Origin: an uncultured Enterobacterales bacterium | Lineage (GTDB): Bacteria > Pseudomonadota > Gammaproteobacteria > Enterobacterales > Psychrobiaceae | Assembly (NCBI GenBank): GCA_937981905.1 | Contig: CALJMY010000086.1 | Span: 1 to 33,048 of the forward strand | Direction of reading: 5' to 3' | DNA: 33,048 nucleotides | In this document: positions 1 to 7,881 of the stretch, one piece after another | Layout: each line of letters opens with the position of its first letter | Numbering within the stretch: the first letter of the stretch is position 1 | Translations under genes and position numbers: made by a program | Notes under the pieces: generated by a model | What the model saw: only the letters and a program-made list of their open reading frames with translations | Told to the model about the DNA's origin: nothing | Database searches by the model: none

Positions 1-36
1 TTTTATTACTGTTATAAAAACTGTATTAATTAAAAT

Positions 37-612
37 CTAACACCCACTATTGACGGTTCCAAATGTAGGGGCTGAAAAGTTAGCTTGAGGATGAAAATAA
101 TATACATAACAATTATCTGGAACCCTAAAGCCATTAAACCACAGAATTAAAAATCGTCCATCGTTTGAAAAGTTAGGAATACTAGTCGCATCAATACCAG
201 AAAGTTGTGCTGAAGTTGGATTCTGGCCTCCAGCAGCACAAACATCACGGTCACAACTAATTCCCGGTTGGCTAAATCCCGAGTTAGTTTCGTTAGTCTC
301 TAATACGTGAAACCAAGCTCTTCCCCAACTTGGAGATAAGTAATTTCCTCTCATTGCAATCGCCTGCCCATCTATTATTAGAGCTGGATTAGCTTCTGCT
401 GAGCCGTCTCCGAAATTAATTCCCTCTATAACCGCTTTCAGCTGAATAATTGATGACGTGGAGCTCATTGCACCTTTTAAACCATTTAATGCGGCTATGT
501 TAGCGTCACTTGATAGGTTTAAAAATTTAGGTGCGGCTGTAACGCTGAGGACACCTAATATAATAATAACAATAATTAATTCTATTAATGTAAACCCTTG
601 GCTTTTAACCAT
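37..612 (-). CDS. Type IV prepilin, MSHA-like
   Basis: Secreted pilin subunit expected to be cleaved by prepilin peptidase and assembled into a type IV (probably MSHA-type) pilus on the cell surface. The N-terminus is a classic class III signal: a six-residue leader ending in Gly6, then FTLIELIIVIIILGV with Phe7 as the mature first residue and Glu11 at mature +5, followed by the hydrophobic alpha-1 stem. The globular part has four cysteines, in CDRDVC and in the C-terminal NCYVYYF...GC, which could form two disulfides. At 191 aa it is slightly longer than typical MshA major pilins. The start is ATG with AGGA upstream. No other MSHA genes are in the window; they could lie beyond the left edge. 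MshA versus a minor pilin such as MshC cannot be settled here, but pilin class is clear. Confidence 0.85.
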   Translation of the reverse strand: MVKSQGFTLIELIIVIIILGVLSVTAAPKFLNLSSDANIAALNGLKGAMSSTSSIIQLKAVIEGINFGDGSAEANPALIIDGQAIAMRGNYLSPSWGRAWFHVLETNETNSGFSQPGISCDRDVCAAGGQNPTSAQLSGIDATSIPNFSNDGRFLILWFNGFRVPDNCYVYYFHPQANFSAPTFGTVNSGC

Positions 613-843
613 TATATTTTCCTATAAACAATTAGTGTATTTAGTCTCTAAATTTATGAAATAACTTGTTATAAAAAAACTTCTAATACTTAGGTTGAAA
701 TTACAGCATTATTGTAATAAATAGTTATGTTACAGGCATGTGACTAATTGAATTTGTATAATTAACTTAAATAGTGATATTGCTATTTGCCCTAGAACAC
801 TACAAATATATTTAATTGTTAATGTTGTATTAGAGTAACTAAT

Positions 844-993
844 TTACCATTTTTCTTCATCTTCGTTCCACTTGTCATCATAAGTAGAGTCTTTTGGTGG
901 CGGAAGTTTAACTTTATTACTGGCTTTAATAAGTGAAAATTGTAATAACACGATGCCTAGCACCACCGCAATAATGATAATAATCCATAGCAT
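844..993 (-). CDS. DUF2897 family small membrane protein
   Basis: Small 49-aa protein found by reading the minus strand past the end of the M15 peptidase gene. The N-terminus MLWIIIIIAVVLGIVLL is one membrane-spanning segment, followed by a short polar tail with PPPKDSTYDD and a Trp-rich acidic end (KWNEDEEKW). Size, N-terminal helix and the Lys/Pro-rich stretch after it fit the DUF2897 family of gammaproteobacterial inner-membrane proteins of unknown function. Its ATG lies two bases after the stop codon of the upstream carboxypeptidase gene, so it is almost certainly co-translated as the last gene of the run that starts with the ACT-domain gene. No strong Shine-Dalgarno is visible, which is consistent with translational coupling. 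Confidence 0.75.
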   Translation of the reverse strand: MLWIIIIIAVVLGIVLLQFSLIKASNKVKLPPPKDSTYDDKWNEDEEKW

Positions 994-995
994 AA

Positions 996-1667
996 TTAAG
1001 GATGTCCTACGTTGATAATGTATTGATTAAAGATAGATTCGAGTTTAGCCAAAACAGAATTTTTTAGACCAATATCGTTTTCTGTAATAACTTGTTCAAT
1101 AAGTTCTATATTGAGTTGTTCAAGCAAAGGTTTTGATTGTTCAATGTGACTAATGTGCCATGGCTCGATAGCTACGCCATTATTAAATGTTGAATAAGGT
1201 CTGAAGAAACCATATGACGTTAAATTATCATCAAGCCAATCTCCTAATTGTTCCATTGGGCCACCAGTTTGATATTCCCAAGGTTCTAACTGTAGAGATT
1301 GTGAAAGCATCGAAGGGGCGTAAACATCCATATCGGTTCCCCAATGATGCCTACTTGCACCTGGAAGTGCTGACCAATGCAAAATATAATCGAGCAATTG
1401 CTCATCTGATAATAACGTAGTGTCAACAACGTTATTATCAGCATCTTTTATTGGTCTTAACCCACGTGCTTTATTGTTCCAAATGAGTTGTTGGCGTTCA
1501 AAAGAACGAAATGGACTAGCAATAGTTAAATCAATGGCATCTTTTTTAGCTGCCATAACAAGCTTATTCAAATCATTGATGATGGCATGATGAACTTTGC
1601 AATTACTCGCTATTTCAACGAGAGGTTCTTCATTTAGGCCTAATATCAACTTTTGAATTGGTGTCAT
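996..1667 (-). CDS. M15 family (VanY-like) D-alanyl-D-alanine carboxypeptidase
   Basis: Predicted zinc peptidase of the M15B/VanY group, which removes the terminal D-Ala from peptidoglycan stem peptides or precursors. The zinc-site signature is visible: SRHHWGTDMD (residues 105-114, matching SxHxxGxxxD with His107 and Asp114) and the downstream EPWH (168-171) carrying the catalytic Glu and third zinc ligand. SPFRSFERQ near residues 51-59 is the usual conserved substrate-side motif. The 223-aa length fits a single catalytic domain. I see no clear signal peptide, so a cytoplasmic site, for instance trimming recycled peptides, is possible. The start ATG has AAGGA about 7 bases upstream. It lies 58 bases after dapE, so two genes for diaminopimelate/peptidoglycan metabolism are adjacent. 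Confidence 0.85.
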   Translation of the reverse strand: MTPIQKLILGLNEEPLVEIASNCKVHHAIINDLNKLVMAAKKDAIDLTIASPFRSFERQQLIWNNKARGLRPIKDADNNVVDTTLLSDEQLLDYILHWSALPGASRHHWGTDMDVYAPSMLSQSLQLEPWEYQTGGPMEQLGDWLDDNLTSYGFFRPYSTFNNGVAIEPWHISHIEQSKPLLEQLNIELIEQVITENDIGLKNSVLAKLESIFNQYIINVGHP

Positions 1668-1725
1668 GGCATTTCCTTAATGACTTAAAATTAGCTTTTA
1701 ATCTACTTTCATTAAACTAACTGCT

Positions 1726-2874
1726 TTAATCTAATAATAGTTTTTCAAGTAGACGTTGGTATACATCTGTTAATATTTCTAAATCAGAAAATTTAACACA
1801 CTCATCAACTTGATGAATTGTTGCGTTAACCGGGCCTAATTCAACTAATTGCGCGCCAGTAGGTGCGATAAAACGACCATCTGAAGTACCACCACTAGTT
1901 TGTGGATCGGTGTCATAACCTGTAATTTCTTTAATTGAAGAACATACCGCGTCTAGTAAGTTACCGCTGTCAGTTAAAAACGGTAGACCGTTATAAGTCC
2001 AATCTAAGTCGTAATCTATGTCATGTGAATTTAAAATCTCAACAACGCGCGCTTTAATTAAATCAAAAGTTAATTCCGTTGAAAAACGAAGATTAAATTG
2101 TATTTTTAATTCGCCTGGAATTACATTGCCAGCGCCTGTGCCGCCGTTAATATTTGAAATTTGAAAGCTTGTTGGTGGGAATGAAGCGTTACCGTGATCC
2201 CACGTTGTTTTCGCTAATTCATCTAATGCTAATAACGCTTTGTGAATTGGATTAGAGGCTAGGTGAGGGTATGCTACATGACCTTGCTTACCCTTAACAA
2301 GTAAATCACCAGTAAGCGACCCACGACGACCGTTTTTAACAATATCACCTAATTTTGTAGTGCTGCTTGGTTCGCCAACAATACAATACTGAATTTTTTC
2401 GTTACGTGCTTCAAGTGTGTCGATAACACGCGTTGTACCGTTAATGAATGGACCTTCTTCATCACTTGTAATTAAGAATGAGATTGAACCTTTATGATTC
2501 GGGTGTTGCGTGACAAAACGCTGCGTTGCAATAATCATACAAGCAAGGCTGCCTTTCATATCTGCCGCACCGCGACCATGTAACATACCATCAATAAGTT
2601 TTGGCTCAAATGGTGGGTTTGTCCACGCATCTAAGTTACCAACAGGTACAACATCAGTATGACCAGCAAAACAAAATAAAGGACCTGTGTCGCCTTTTCT
2701 TGCCCACATGTTTTGAGTGTCTTCAAAATCCATTGCTTCGATATTAAAACCTAATGGTTTTAAGTAACCAGCCATTAAATCTTGACAGCCTTCATCTAAT
2801 GGTGTGATTGACGGGCGAGATAACAGATCGCAGCTGAGGTCAAAAAGGGCTTGGTCGTTTATTGTGTCGGTCAT
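1726..2874 (-). CDS. dapE: Succinyl-diaminopimelate desuccinylase
   Basis: Cytoplasmic di-zinc M20 amidohydrolase that converts N-succinyl-LL-2,6-diaminopimelate to LL-diaminopimelate plus succinate in the lysine/meso-DAP pathway. The 382-aa length fits the family (E. coli about 375). Visible signatures are GHTDVVPVG (metal ligand His72, with Asp74), RGAADMKGS (bridging Asp105), TSDEEGP (Glu139 catalytic base, Glu140 ligand) and the C-terminal SGGTSDGRF. The final His ligand is probably in ATIHQVDE. The gene lies 56 bases downstream of the yffB-like gene, the same pairing as yffB-dapE in E. coli. It appears to be the fourth gene of a six-gene minus-strand run. Confidence 0.96.
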   Translation of the reverse strand: MTDTINDQALFDLSCDLLSRPSITPLDEGCQDLMAGYLKPLGFNIEAMDFEDTQNMWARKGDTGPLFCFAGHTDVVPVGNLDAWTNPPFEPKLIDGMLHGRGAADMKGSLACMIIATQRFVTQHPNHKGSISFLITSDEEGPFINGTTRVIDTLEARNEKIQYCIVGEPSSTTKLGDIVKNGRRGSLTGDLLVKGKQGHVAYPHLASNPIHKALLALDELAKTTWDHGNASFPPTSFQISNINGGTGAGNVIPGELKIQFNLRFSTELTFDLIKARVVEILNSHDIDYDLDWTYNGLPFLTDSGNLLDAVCSSIKEITGYDTDPQTSGGTSDGRFIAPTGAQLVELGPVNATIHQVDECVKFSDLEILTDVYQRLLEKLLLD

Positions 2875-2930
2875 AAGGTTCTCTATATTAAATATGTATT
2901 GCGTGACATGCTGTTATATAAGTTATCTTT

Positions 2931-3278
2931 TTATTGAAAGAAAGACTGATATTGTGCATCTTTAAAGCCAAGTAATGACTCACTATCTTTAATCAATAAT
3001 GGACGTTTTATTAACGTCGGGGTGTCTAAAAATAATGCTTTTAATGAATCATTATCTAGGTTGTTTTTTTGTTCTTCAGTTAATGCTCTAAAGCTTGTAC
3101 TACGTTTGTTAAGCATTAATTGTGGGTCACATTGCGTATAAAGTTGTGCTAATAATTCTTCATTAAGACCATCAACACGATAATCATGAAACGTATAGTT
3201 TATGTTATTGGCATCTAACCATTTAATTGCTTTTTTAATCGTGTCGCAATTTTTAATGCCGTAAATAGTGGTTGTCAT
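2931..3278 (-). CDS. yffB: ArsC/Spx-like protein, YffB type
   Basis: Small thioredoxin-fold protein of the arsenate reductase-like (ArsC/Spx) family, YffB branch. The single active-site-like cysteine is Cys11 in IYGIKNCDTIKKA, the typical KNCDTxKKA motif of this branch. FHDYRVDG and the later NKRSTSFRAL and TLIKRPLL blocks are also characteristic. The 115-aa length is standard. The exact function of YffB is not established; a glutathione-linked thiol role has been suggested for the family. The ATG is preceded by AAAGGAAC. It lies between the EIIA-like gene (17 bases upstream) and dapE, and the yffB-dapE adjacency is conserved in enterobacteria. Confidence 0.9.
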   Translation of the reverse strand: MTTTIYGIKNCDTIKKAIKWLDANNINYTFHDYRVDGLNEELLAQLYTQCDPQLMLNKRSTSFRALTEEQKNNLDNDSLKALFLDTPTLIKRPLLIKDSESLLGFKDAQYQSFFQ

Positions 3279-3295
3279 GATGTTCCTTTGAAATA

Positions 3296-3790
3296 TTATT
3301 TGGGTTTGATAATAGCAACTAACGCAATGTCTTCGTTTGCTCTGACTGCGCCATAATGAGGACGCGTTTTTACGACCCCATTAGTTACTAATAATGCCAC
3401 ATGAAAATATGATAGTTGTTTTTTTATATTCAATAAATCTAACTCAATGAGTACGTCACCAGCTTTGATCTTTTGACCTATTTTAACTTGAGAAATAAAG
3501 CCTACACCATGCGTTGAAATAGCTTGATAACCACAGGTTAATTCAACTAATACACCATGATTTACTTGCATAATAACTTGATAATTAGTAGCCGACTTTT
3601 TAATAATTATACCATCACAAGGCGCTAAAATACGACTGCCTAATGGTGATATAATGAGCCCTTGTCCTTGTAGACCATGACTTATTGCTACATCAGAATG
3701 TTGAGTCGTCGGCAAAGCTTCACCGCTAATGGGCGCCATTAAATTAAGTTTAATGAGCTTAGGTGTTGAAGGCTTTACTTGCGTAGTCAT
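3296..3790 (-). CDS. PTS EIIA(Glc)-like protein lacking both active-site histidines
   Basis: A 164-aa protein with the fold of glucose-type PTS enzyme IIA (PTS_EIIA_1). Recognisable blocks are LMAPISGEAL near the N-terminus, GQGLIISPLGSRILAPCDG (residues 43-60), and GFISQVKIGQKIKAGDVLIELDL (97-119). Aligned by eye to E. coli Crr, the TNH of His75 becomes TNY (Tyr70), and VHFGI with the phosphorylated His90 becomes LTCGY (Thr85). Both residues needed for phosphotransfer are therefore missing. It is unlikely to pass phosphate and may be a regulatory or structural relative; no EI, HPr or EIIBC gene is nearby. The start overlaps the stop of the ACT-domain gene by ATGA, so the two are probably translationally coupled. 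Fold assignment is good; function is unknown. Confidence 0.75.
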   Translation of the reverse strand: MTTQVKPSTPKLIKLNLMAPISGEALPTTQHSDVAISHGLQGQGLIISPLGSRILAPCDGIIIKKSATNYQVIMQVNHGVLVELTCGYQAISTHGVGFISQVKIGQKIKAGDVLIELDLLNIKKQLSYFHVALLVTNGVVKTRPHYGAVRANEDIALVAIIKPK

Positions 3791-4170
3791 TGAGTGATTT
3801 TATAATCGTTTTTTTCTAAAGCAGAAACAGCATTTTGTAAAGCGTCTTGTTTTACTAAAATATAATCTGTGTCAAAAGTAGATATAGCAAAAATACTAAT
3901 TTTTTCAGTAGCTAATACACCTGATATATCAGCCAAAATACCGGTAAGAGAAAAGTCTAAAGGGCCAAGCACTTTTAAACAATACCAATCTGATTCTTGT
4001 TCCACGCTATTTAATTTGATGTCTGAAGAGATAACAACCGAGAGTTCATCAGTTGTCTTTCCAATAAAGTAAGTGGCTTGGTCAAAAATAATAGGATCAG
4101 GTTTTGTCTCAGGCGAGAAACGATGAACAGTAAATAATGGAGGTAGTACGGCTAAGGTTTGTTTTGACAT
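3787..4170 (-). CDS. ACT domain-containing protein (COG3603/CASTOR-type)
   Basis: Small cytoplasmic protein of 127 aa with tandem ACT-like halves, of the COG3603 family related in fold to the amino-acid sensor CASTOR. The diagnostic C-terminal block GPLDFSLTGILADISGVL, followed by ISIFAISTFDTDYILVK, is present, as is DELSVVI in the N-terminal half. ACT domains usually bind amino acids, so a ligand-sensing or allosteric role is a reasonable inference, but no ligand is known from sequence. It is the first gene of the minus-strand run leading through the EIIA-like gene to dapE. The ATG has GGAG 8 bases upstream, and the stop overlaps the next start by four bases. A lysine- or DAP-related ligand is a guess from context only. 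Confidence 0.8.
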   Translation of the reverse strand: MSKQTLAVLPPLFTVHRFSPETKPDPIIFDQATYFIGKTTDELSVVISSDIKLNSVEQESDWYCLKVLGPLDFSLTGILADISGVLATEKISIFAISTFDTDYILVKQDALQNAVSALEKNDYKITQ

Positions 4171-4245
4171 TTAAATGGCTCCGCGGGAAACACTAGTACA
4201 TTATTAATTAGATTGTTTTTAGTCTACCTTGTTCTACAGAAACAA

Positions 4246-4271
4246 AAAAGAGGAACCTGAGTTCCTCTTTT
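4246..4271 (-). terminator. Rho-independent terminator of cysK
   Basis: Perfect inverted repeat AAAAGAGGAAC / GTTCCTCTTTT with a CTGA loop, 31 bases beyond the cysK stop codon. The A and T runs flanking the GAGGAAC/GTTCCTC core give a U tract on the minus strand. It separates cysK from the ACT-EIIA-dapE run. Confidence 0.85.
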
Positions 4272-4302
4272 ATTAAAACATTAACTTATTACAAAGTAAT
4301 AA

Positions 4303-5271
4303 TTATTGAACGTTTTCTTGATCGCTAAATACGTCAGCAAATAATGCTGTTGATAAGTAACGTTCACCAGAGCTAGGTAGAATTACAACAATGTTCTTGC
4401 CTGCAAATTCAGGAAGAGCAGCAATACGATTAGCTGCAACAACTGCTGCACCAGATGAAATACCAGCTAAGATACCTTCTTGGTCCATTAGGCGTTGTGC
4501 CATTTCAATTGCTTCTTCGTTGTCAACAAGCTCAACAAGGTCAACAAGGTCTAAATCTAAGTTACCTGGAATGAAACCAGCACCAATACCTTGAATTTTA
4601 TGAGGACCAGGCGTTAATTCTTCACCGGCTTTTGCTTGTGTGATTACTGGAGAATTAGTTGGTTCAACAGCAACTGTTGTAATCGCTTTTCCTGCAATGT
4701 TTTTGATGTAATGACTTACACCAGAAATAGTACCACCAGTACCAACACCAGCAACAAATACGTCAATCTCACCGTCTGTGTCATTCCAGATTTCTGGACC
4801 AGTAGTTTTTACATGAATCTCAGGATTCGCTGGATTTTCAAATTGCTTTAATAAAACAACAGTTTCTGGTGAAGCATCTTTCATTTCTTGAGCTTTAGCA
4901 ATTGCGCCGCCCATGCCTTTAGCACCTGGTGTAAGTACTACATTTGCACCTAATGCTTTTAATAGCTTACGACGTTCTAAACTCATTGTATCTGGCATTG
5001 TTAGTGATAATTTGTAACCACGTGATGCAGCAACAAATGCTAATGCAATACCTGTGTTACCACTAGTTGCTTCAATAAGTTCTTTGCCTTTTGTTAGCTC
5101 ACCGCTTTTTTCAGCAGCCCAAATCATGTTAGCGCCGATACGACACTTAACACTGAAACTTGGATTGCGGCTTTCAACTTTAGCAATAACGTTACCGTTA
5201 GATACTTTATTTAAACGAACCAGTGGTGTGTTACCAACGGTTAATGAATTGTCTTGAGCGATATTAGCCAT
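4303..5271 (-). CDS. cysK: Cysteine synthase A (O-acetylserine sulfhydrylase)
   Basis: PLP-dependent enzyme making L-cysteine from O-acetyl-L-serine and sulfide in the cytoplasm. Signatures are [13 protein letters not shown] at the N-terminus, the PLP lysine in [10 protein letters not shown], the substrate loop TSGNTGIAL, the phosphate-binding [10 protein letters not shown], and the CysK-type C-terminal [12 protein letters not shown]. The reading frame is open for ten more codons upstream to a TTG, but the start used here, ATG at 5271 (MANIAQDN), has AGGA about 8 bases before it and gives 322 aa, matching E. coli CysK. It is a single-gene unit closed by a strong terminator. A CysB-type activator would be expected from family knowledge; I cannot identify its site with certainty. 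Confidence 0.96.
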   Translation of the reverse strand: MANIAQDNSLTVGNTPLVRLNKVSNGNVIAKVESRNPSFSVKCRIGANMIWAAEKSGELTKGKELIEATSGNTGIALAFVAASRGYKLSLTMPDTMSLERRKLLKALGANVVLTPGAKGMGGAIAKAQEMKDASPETVVLLKQFENPANPEIHVKTTGPEIWNDTDGEIDVFVAGVGTGGTISGVSHYIKNIAGKAITTVAVEPTNSPVITQAKAGEELTPGPHKIQGIGAGFIPGNLDLDLVDLVELVDNEEAIEMAQRLMDQEGILAGISSGAAVVAANRIAALPEFAGKNIVVILPSSGERYLSTALFADVFSDQENVQ

Positions 5272-5316
5272 GAGTGTTCCTAATAAGAGTGAAAATAACA
5301 AATGTTTCCGTCAAAA

Positions 5317-5395
5317 ATCGATATGATTTTATCTATTATGATTAGACTATAGGAAATGAAGTGGAAGTGAAATGATATTTTGTTATATCGATATG
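5317..5395. repeat. Pair of ATCGATATG direct repeats upstream of cysK
   Basis: ATCGATATG occurs at 5317-5325 and again at 5387-5395, a spacing of exactly 70 bases between starts. Each copy contains the self-complementary core ATCGAT. They lie 46-124 bases upstream of the cysK start. They could be paired binding sites for a regulator; this is inference. Confidence 0.45.
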
Positions 5396-5767
5396 TAATA
5401 AAAAGCTACTTCTTATATCAATAATGATGGAACTTTTTGACGTTTATGCAATACCCTGTTTTACTTTCTGATTGTGTTTTAAATATCTGCTTAATAGTTT
5501 TTAAGCAATTATTATGTCTTTTGAGTGATGCGTTACGCCTAGCGGTTCAATTAGATTTAAAGTCTGTAATTAAAGCACTTCGTTAATGGTCTTTTGATTT
5601 ATGGTCTATTTAAAACGATTAATAGCATTAATTACGCTAAATTATCGTAGTTAATCGTTATAGATGCTTTCTCGAATGGTTTAACACTTCAATGTTAGGT
5701 AAAATGAATAATATAAGTAATCTTAGTTATATTGAGTTAACAGGATTTCGTGAAGTTTTTAAATGAA

Positions 5768-5783
5768 AACAGTCATAACTGTT
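5768..5783. promoter_or_regulatory. Palindrome, candidate operator of the FabH-like gene
   Basis: AACAGT-CATA-ACTGTT is a perfect 6-base inverted repeat with a 4-base centre, about 90 bases before the synthase start. There is no T tract, and the size fits an operator for a dimeric repressor. I do not recognise it as a FadR, FabR or PsrA site. Confidence 0.35.
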
Positions 5784-5830
5784 AATACAAATTTATTAAC
5801 GAATCTATTTGAAATTTAGGGCATAGATAA

Positions 5831-5872
5831 ATGCCTGAGAACACCGCAAACGCGGTTGGAGATAAAGCATAA
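5831..5872 (+). CDS. Possible 13-codon leader ORF before the FabH-like gene
   Basis: A short frame ATG CCT GAG ... GCA TAA encodes MPENTANAVGDKA. An AGGG lies about nine bases before its ATG, and its stop codon overlaps the synthase start in the arrangement TAATG. An ACCGC-AAAC-GCGGT hairpin (5843-5856) falls inside it, just ahead of the TGGAG likely used as the synthase ribosome site. This could be a translationally coupled leader peptide or a chance frame; there is no homology to support it. Confidence 0.3.
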   Translation: MPENTANAVGDKA

Positions 5873-6990
5873 TGTCTATTGTAATTAGTGGTACTGGACT
5901 CTATACGCCCCCGCATAAAATATCTAACGATGAATTAGTGAGTTCATTTAACCAATATGTCGATGAGTTTAACAAAGAGAACAAACTTGCTATTGAAAGT
6001 GGTGAACTAGAAGCGTTAAAACCTTCAAGCAGTGAATTTATTGCTAAAGCGTCTGGTATCGAAAATCGTTATGTAATGACTAAAGAAGGTATTTTAGATA
6101 CTAAAACGATGATGCCTTTAACACCTGAACGTACAAACGATCAAATATCTATTCAAGCAGAAATGGCAATCGCGGCGGCTAAACAAGCATTAGAGTCTGC
6201 TAATAAAAAGCCTGAAGATATAGATTTAATTATTGTTGCTTGTTCATACACTCAACGTGCTTATCCTGCTATTGCTATTGAAGTACAACAACAATTAGGT
6301 TGCCAAGGTTGGGCTTTTGATATGCTGGTGGCTTGTTCGTCTGCAACATTTGGTATTATGAATGCGTCTAATGCATTGGAAGGCGGTACTGCTAAATCTG
6401 TACTAGTGATTAGTCCTGAAATTGCTTCTCCTCAAATTAATTATCGTGATCGTGACAGCCATTTTATTTTTGGTGATGTGGCAACGGCCGTTGTTGTTGA
6501 AAAAGACGACACAGCACAAGGTAAGCACAACTTTAGAATTCTTGCTAAAAAACCAATGACAAGCTTTTCAAATAATATTCGTAGTAACTTTGGGCATTTG
6601 TCTCGAAGTAACGCTGATGAAACTTTTGAAGGTGATAACTTGTTTGTTCAACAAGGTCGTAAAGTCTTTAAAGAAGTATTGCCGATGGTGTCTAAACTTA
6701 TTGGTGAACAAATGACGTTAGCGGGAATTGAACAAGATGATTTAAAACGTTTATTTTTGCATCAAGCTAATATTAACATGAATACGTTCATTGCTAAGAA
6801 GGTGTTAGGTAGAGAACCTATAGATAATGAAGCGCCTATTATTTTAAATGAATTTGCAAACACAGCTTCGGCTGGTTCTATTATCGCTTTCCATCGCTTC
6901 CATGACGATTTTAAGTCAGGTGATAAAGCCATTATTTGTTCGTTTGGTGCTGGTTATTCTGCTGGATGTTTGATTATCGAACACGTATAG
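5872..6990 (+). CDS. Beta-ketoacyl-ACP synthase III-type enzyme (FabH-like, long form)
   Basis: Thiolase-fold condensing enzyme of the KAS III class, expected to join an acyl-CoA to malonyl-ACP in fatty-acid synthesis. The Cys-His-Asn triad is visible as Cys155 (MLVACSSATFG), His297 (LFLHQANINMN) and Asn330 (EFANTASAGS). At 372 aa it is about 55 residues longer than E. coli FabH, with an insert in the N-terminal half (roughly residues 28-60). From memory it closely resembles Pseudomonas aeruginosa PA3286, reported to take medium-chain acyl-CoA from beta-oxidation into fatty-acid synthesis; that substrate preference is inference here. It stands alone, away from any fab cluster, and is followed by a good terminator. 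TGGAG about ten bases upstream is the likely ribosome site. Confidence 0.88.
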   Translation: MSIVISGTGLYTPPHKISNDELVSSFNQYVDEFNKENKLAIESGELEALKPSSSEFIAKASGIENRYVMTKEGILDTKTMMPLTPERTNDQISIQAEMAIAAAKQALESANKKPEDIDLIIVACSYTQRAYPAIAIEVQQQLGCQGWAFDMLVACSSATFGIMNASNALEGGTAKSVLVISPEIASPQINYRDRDSHFIFGDVATAVVVEKDDTAQGKHNFRILAKKPMTSFSNNIRSNFGHLSRSNADETFEGDNLFVQQGRKVFKEVLPMVSKLIGEQMTLAGIEQDDLKRLFLHQANINMNTFIAKKVLGREPIDNEAPIILNEFANTASAGSIIAFHRFHDDFKSGDKAIICSFGAGYSAGCLIIEHV

Positions 6991-7044
6991 CTTTGACATT
7001 AATAATATAATTATAAATAGTAATACAATTAATAGTAATTAAAT

Positions 7045-7080
7045 AAGATGCTAATGAATGTTCGTTAGCATCTTTTTTTA
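7045..7080 (+). terminator. Rho-independent terminator after the FabH-like gene
   Basis: AAGATGCTAA (7045-7054) pairs with TTAGCATCTT (7065-7074), and the inner bases extend the stem. A run of seven T residues follows. Confidence 0.88.
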
Positions 7081-7105
7081 CAAGTAACTTTTTTCGGAAG
7101 TAATA

Positions 7106-7798
7106 ATGACAAGACTTGATAAATATTTAAGTGACAACGCAAATTTGACACGAAAAACAGCGAAACATGCGCTACACAGAAGTGACGTTACAGTAGATGG
7201 CGTTATAGTAAAAAAGGGTGATGTAAAAATATCGACACAAGAAGTGCGCTTAAATGGCGAACAAATTTTTGTATTAGGTACTATTTATATCATGCTACAT
7301 AAGCCTGTAGATTATGTATGTTCAACAGTAGATGACGATGGCGTGAGTGTTTTACAGTTAATTGATGAGCCTTGGAGTAAAAAATTACACATCGCAGGTA
7401 GATTAGATAAAGACACCACAGGTTTAGTATTATTAACCGATGATGGCCAATGGTCACATAAGATTACATCGCCAAATAATCACTGTGAAAAAGAATATAT
7501 TGTGACACTAGAAGAACCATTAACGCAGGATCTAATTGAAATGTTTGCCAATGGTATTGAACTTAATAATGAACTTAAGCCTACAAAACCAGCCACGTTG
7601 ACTATTTTAAGTGAGTTTTCAGCTAGTTTGGTGATTAGTGAAGGAAAGTACCATCAAGTGAAAAGAATGTTTGCGGCTGTAGGTAATCGTGTTGTTGGAT
7701 TACATCGTCAGCGTATTGGAGGCTTAATACTTGATGATTCGTTAAAAGAAGGTCAATGGACCCGATTAACTGAATCACAGTTAAAAACTTTAGTTTAA
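7106..7798 (+). CDS. rsuA: 16S rRNA pseudouridine(516) synthase
   Basis: Modifies U516 of 16S rRNA to pseudouridine during 30S assembly. The N-terminal S4-like RNA-binding domain (MTRLDKYLSD... to about residue 45) is followed by the RsuA/RluB/E/F catalytic domain with the active-site motif HIAGRLDKDTTGLVLLT (catalytic Asp101). EKEYIVTLE and EGKYHQVKRMF are the other family blocks. The length of 230 aa matches E. coli RsuA (231). The other small-family paralogues (RluE, RluB, RluF) differ in size and N-terminus, so RsuA is favoured. The start is ATG with GGAAG upstream, just after a terminator, so it begins a new unit. Confidence 0.9.
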   Translation: MTRLDKYLSDNANLTRKTAKHALHRSDVTVDGVIVKKGDVKISTQEVRLNGEQIFVLGTIYIMLHKPVDYVCSTVDDDGVSVLQLIDEPWSKKLHIAGRLDKDTTGLVLLTDDGQWSHKITSPNNHCEKEYIVTLEEPLTQDLIEMFANGIELNNELKPTKPATLTILSEFSASLVISEGKYHQVKRMFAAVGNRVVGLHRQRIGGLILDDSLKEGQWTRLTESQLKTLV

Positions 7799-7881
7799 TG
7801 ATATTTTAAATAATGTCTTAATGGTAGAGTATCAAATATAAAATTAAAACATTATTTAGAATTGGATAATAAAAATAAAAA

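Larger units (their letters stand above)
5272..5830. other. Divergent intergenic region between cysK and the FabH-like gene
   Basis: About 560 AT-rich bases with no convincing gene on either strand. It must hold the promoters for cysK (leftward) and the ketoacyl synthase (rightward). Visible elements are two copies of ATCGATATG (5317-5325 and 5387-5395) exactly 70 bases apart on the cysK side, a TTGACG at 5437-5442 without a good -10 partner, and a short palindrome at 5768-5783 nearer the synthase gene. Confidence 0.6.

Noticed and set aside
3296-3790. Active PTS glucose-specific IIA component (crr)
   Set aside because: Both active-site histidines are replaced, and no ptsH or ptsI gene is adjacent.
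5272-5301. Ten-codon upstream extension of cysK from a TTG codon
   Set aside because: The ATG at 5271 has a good AGGA and gives the family length and N-terminus.
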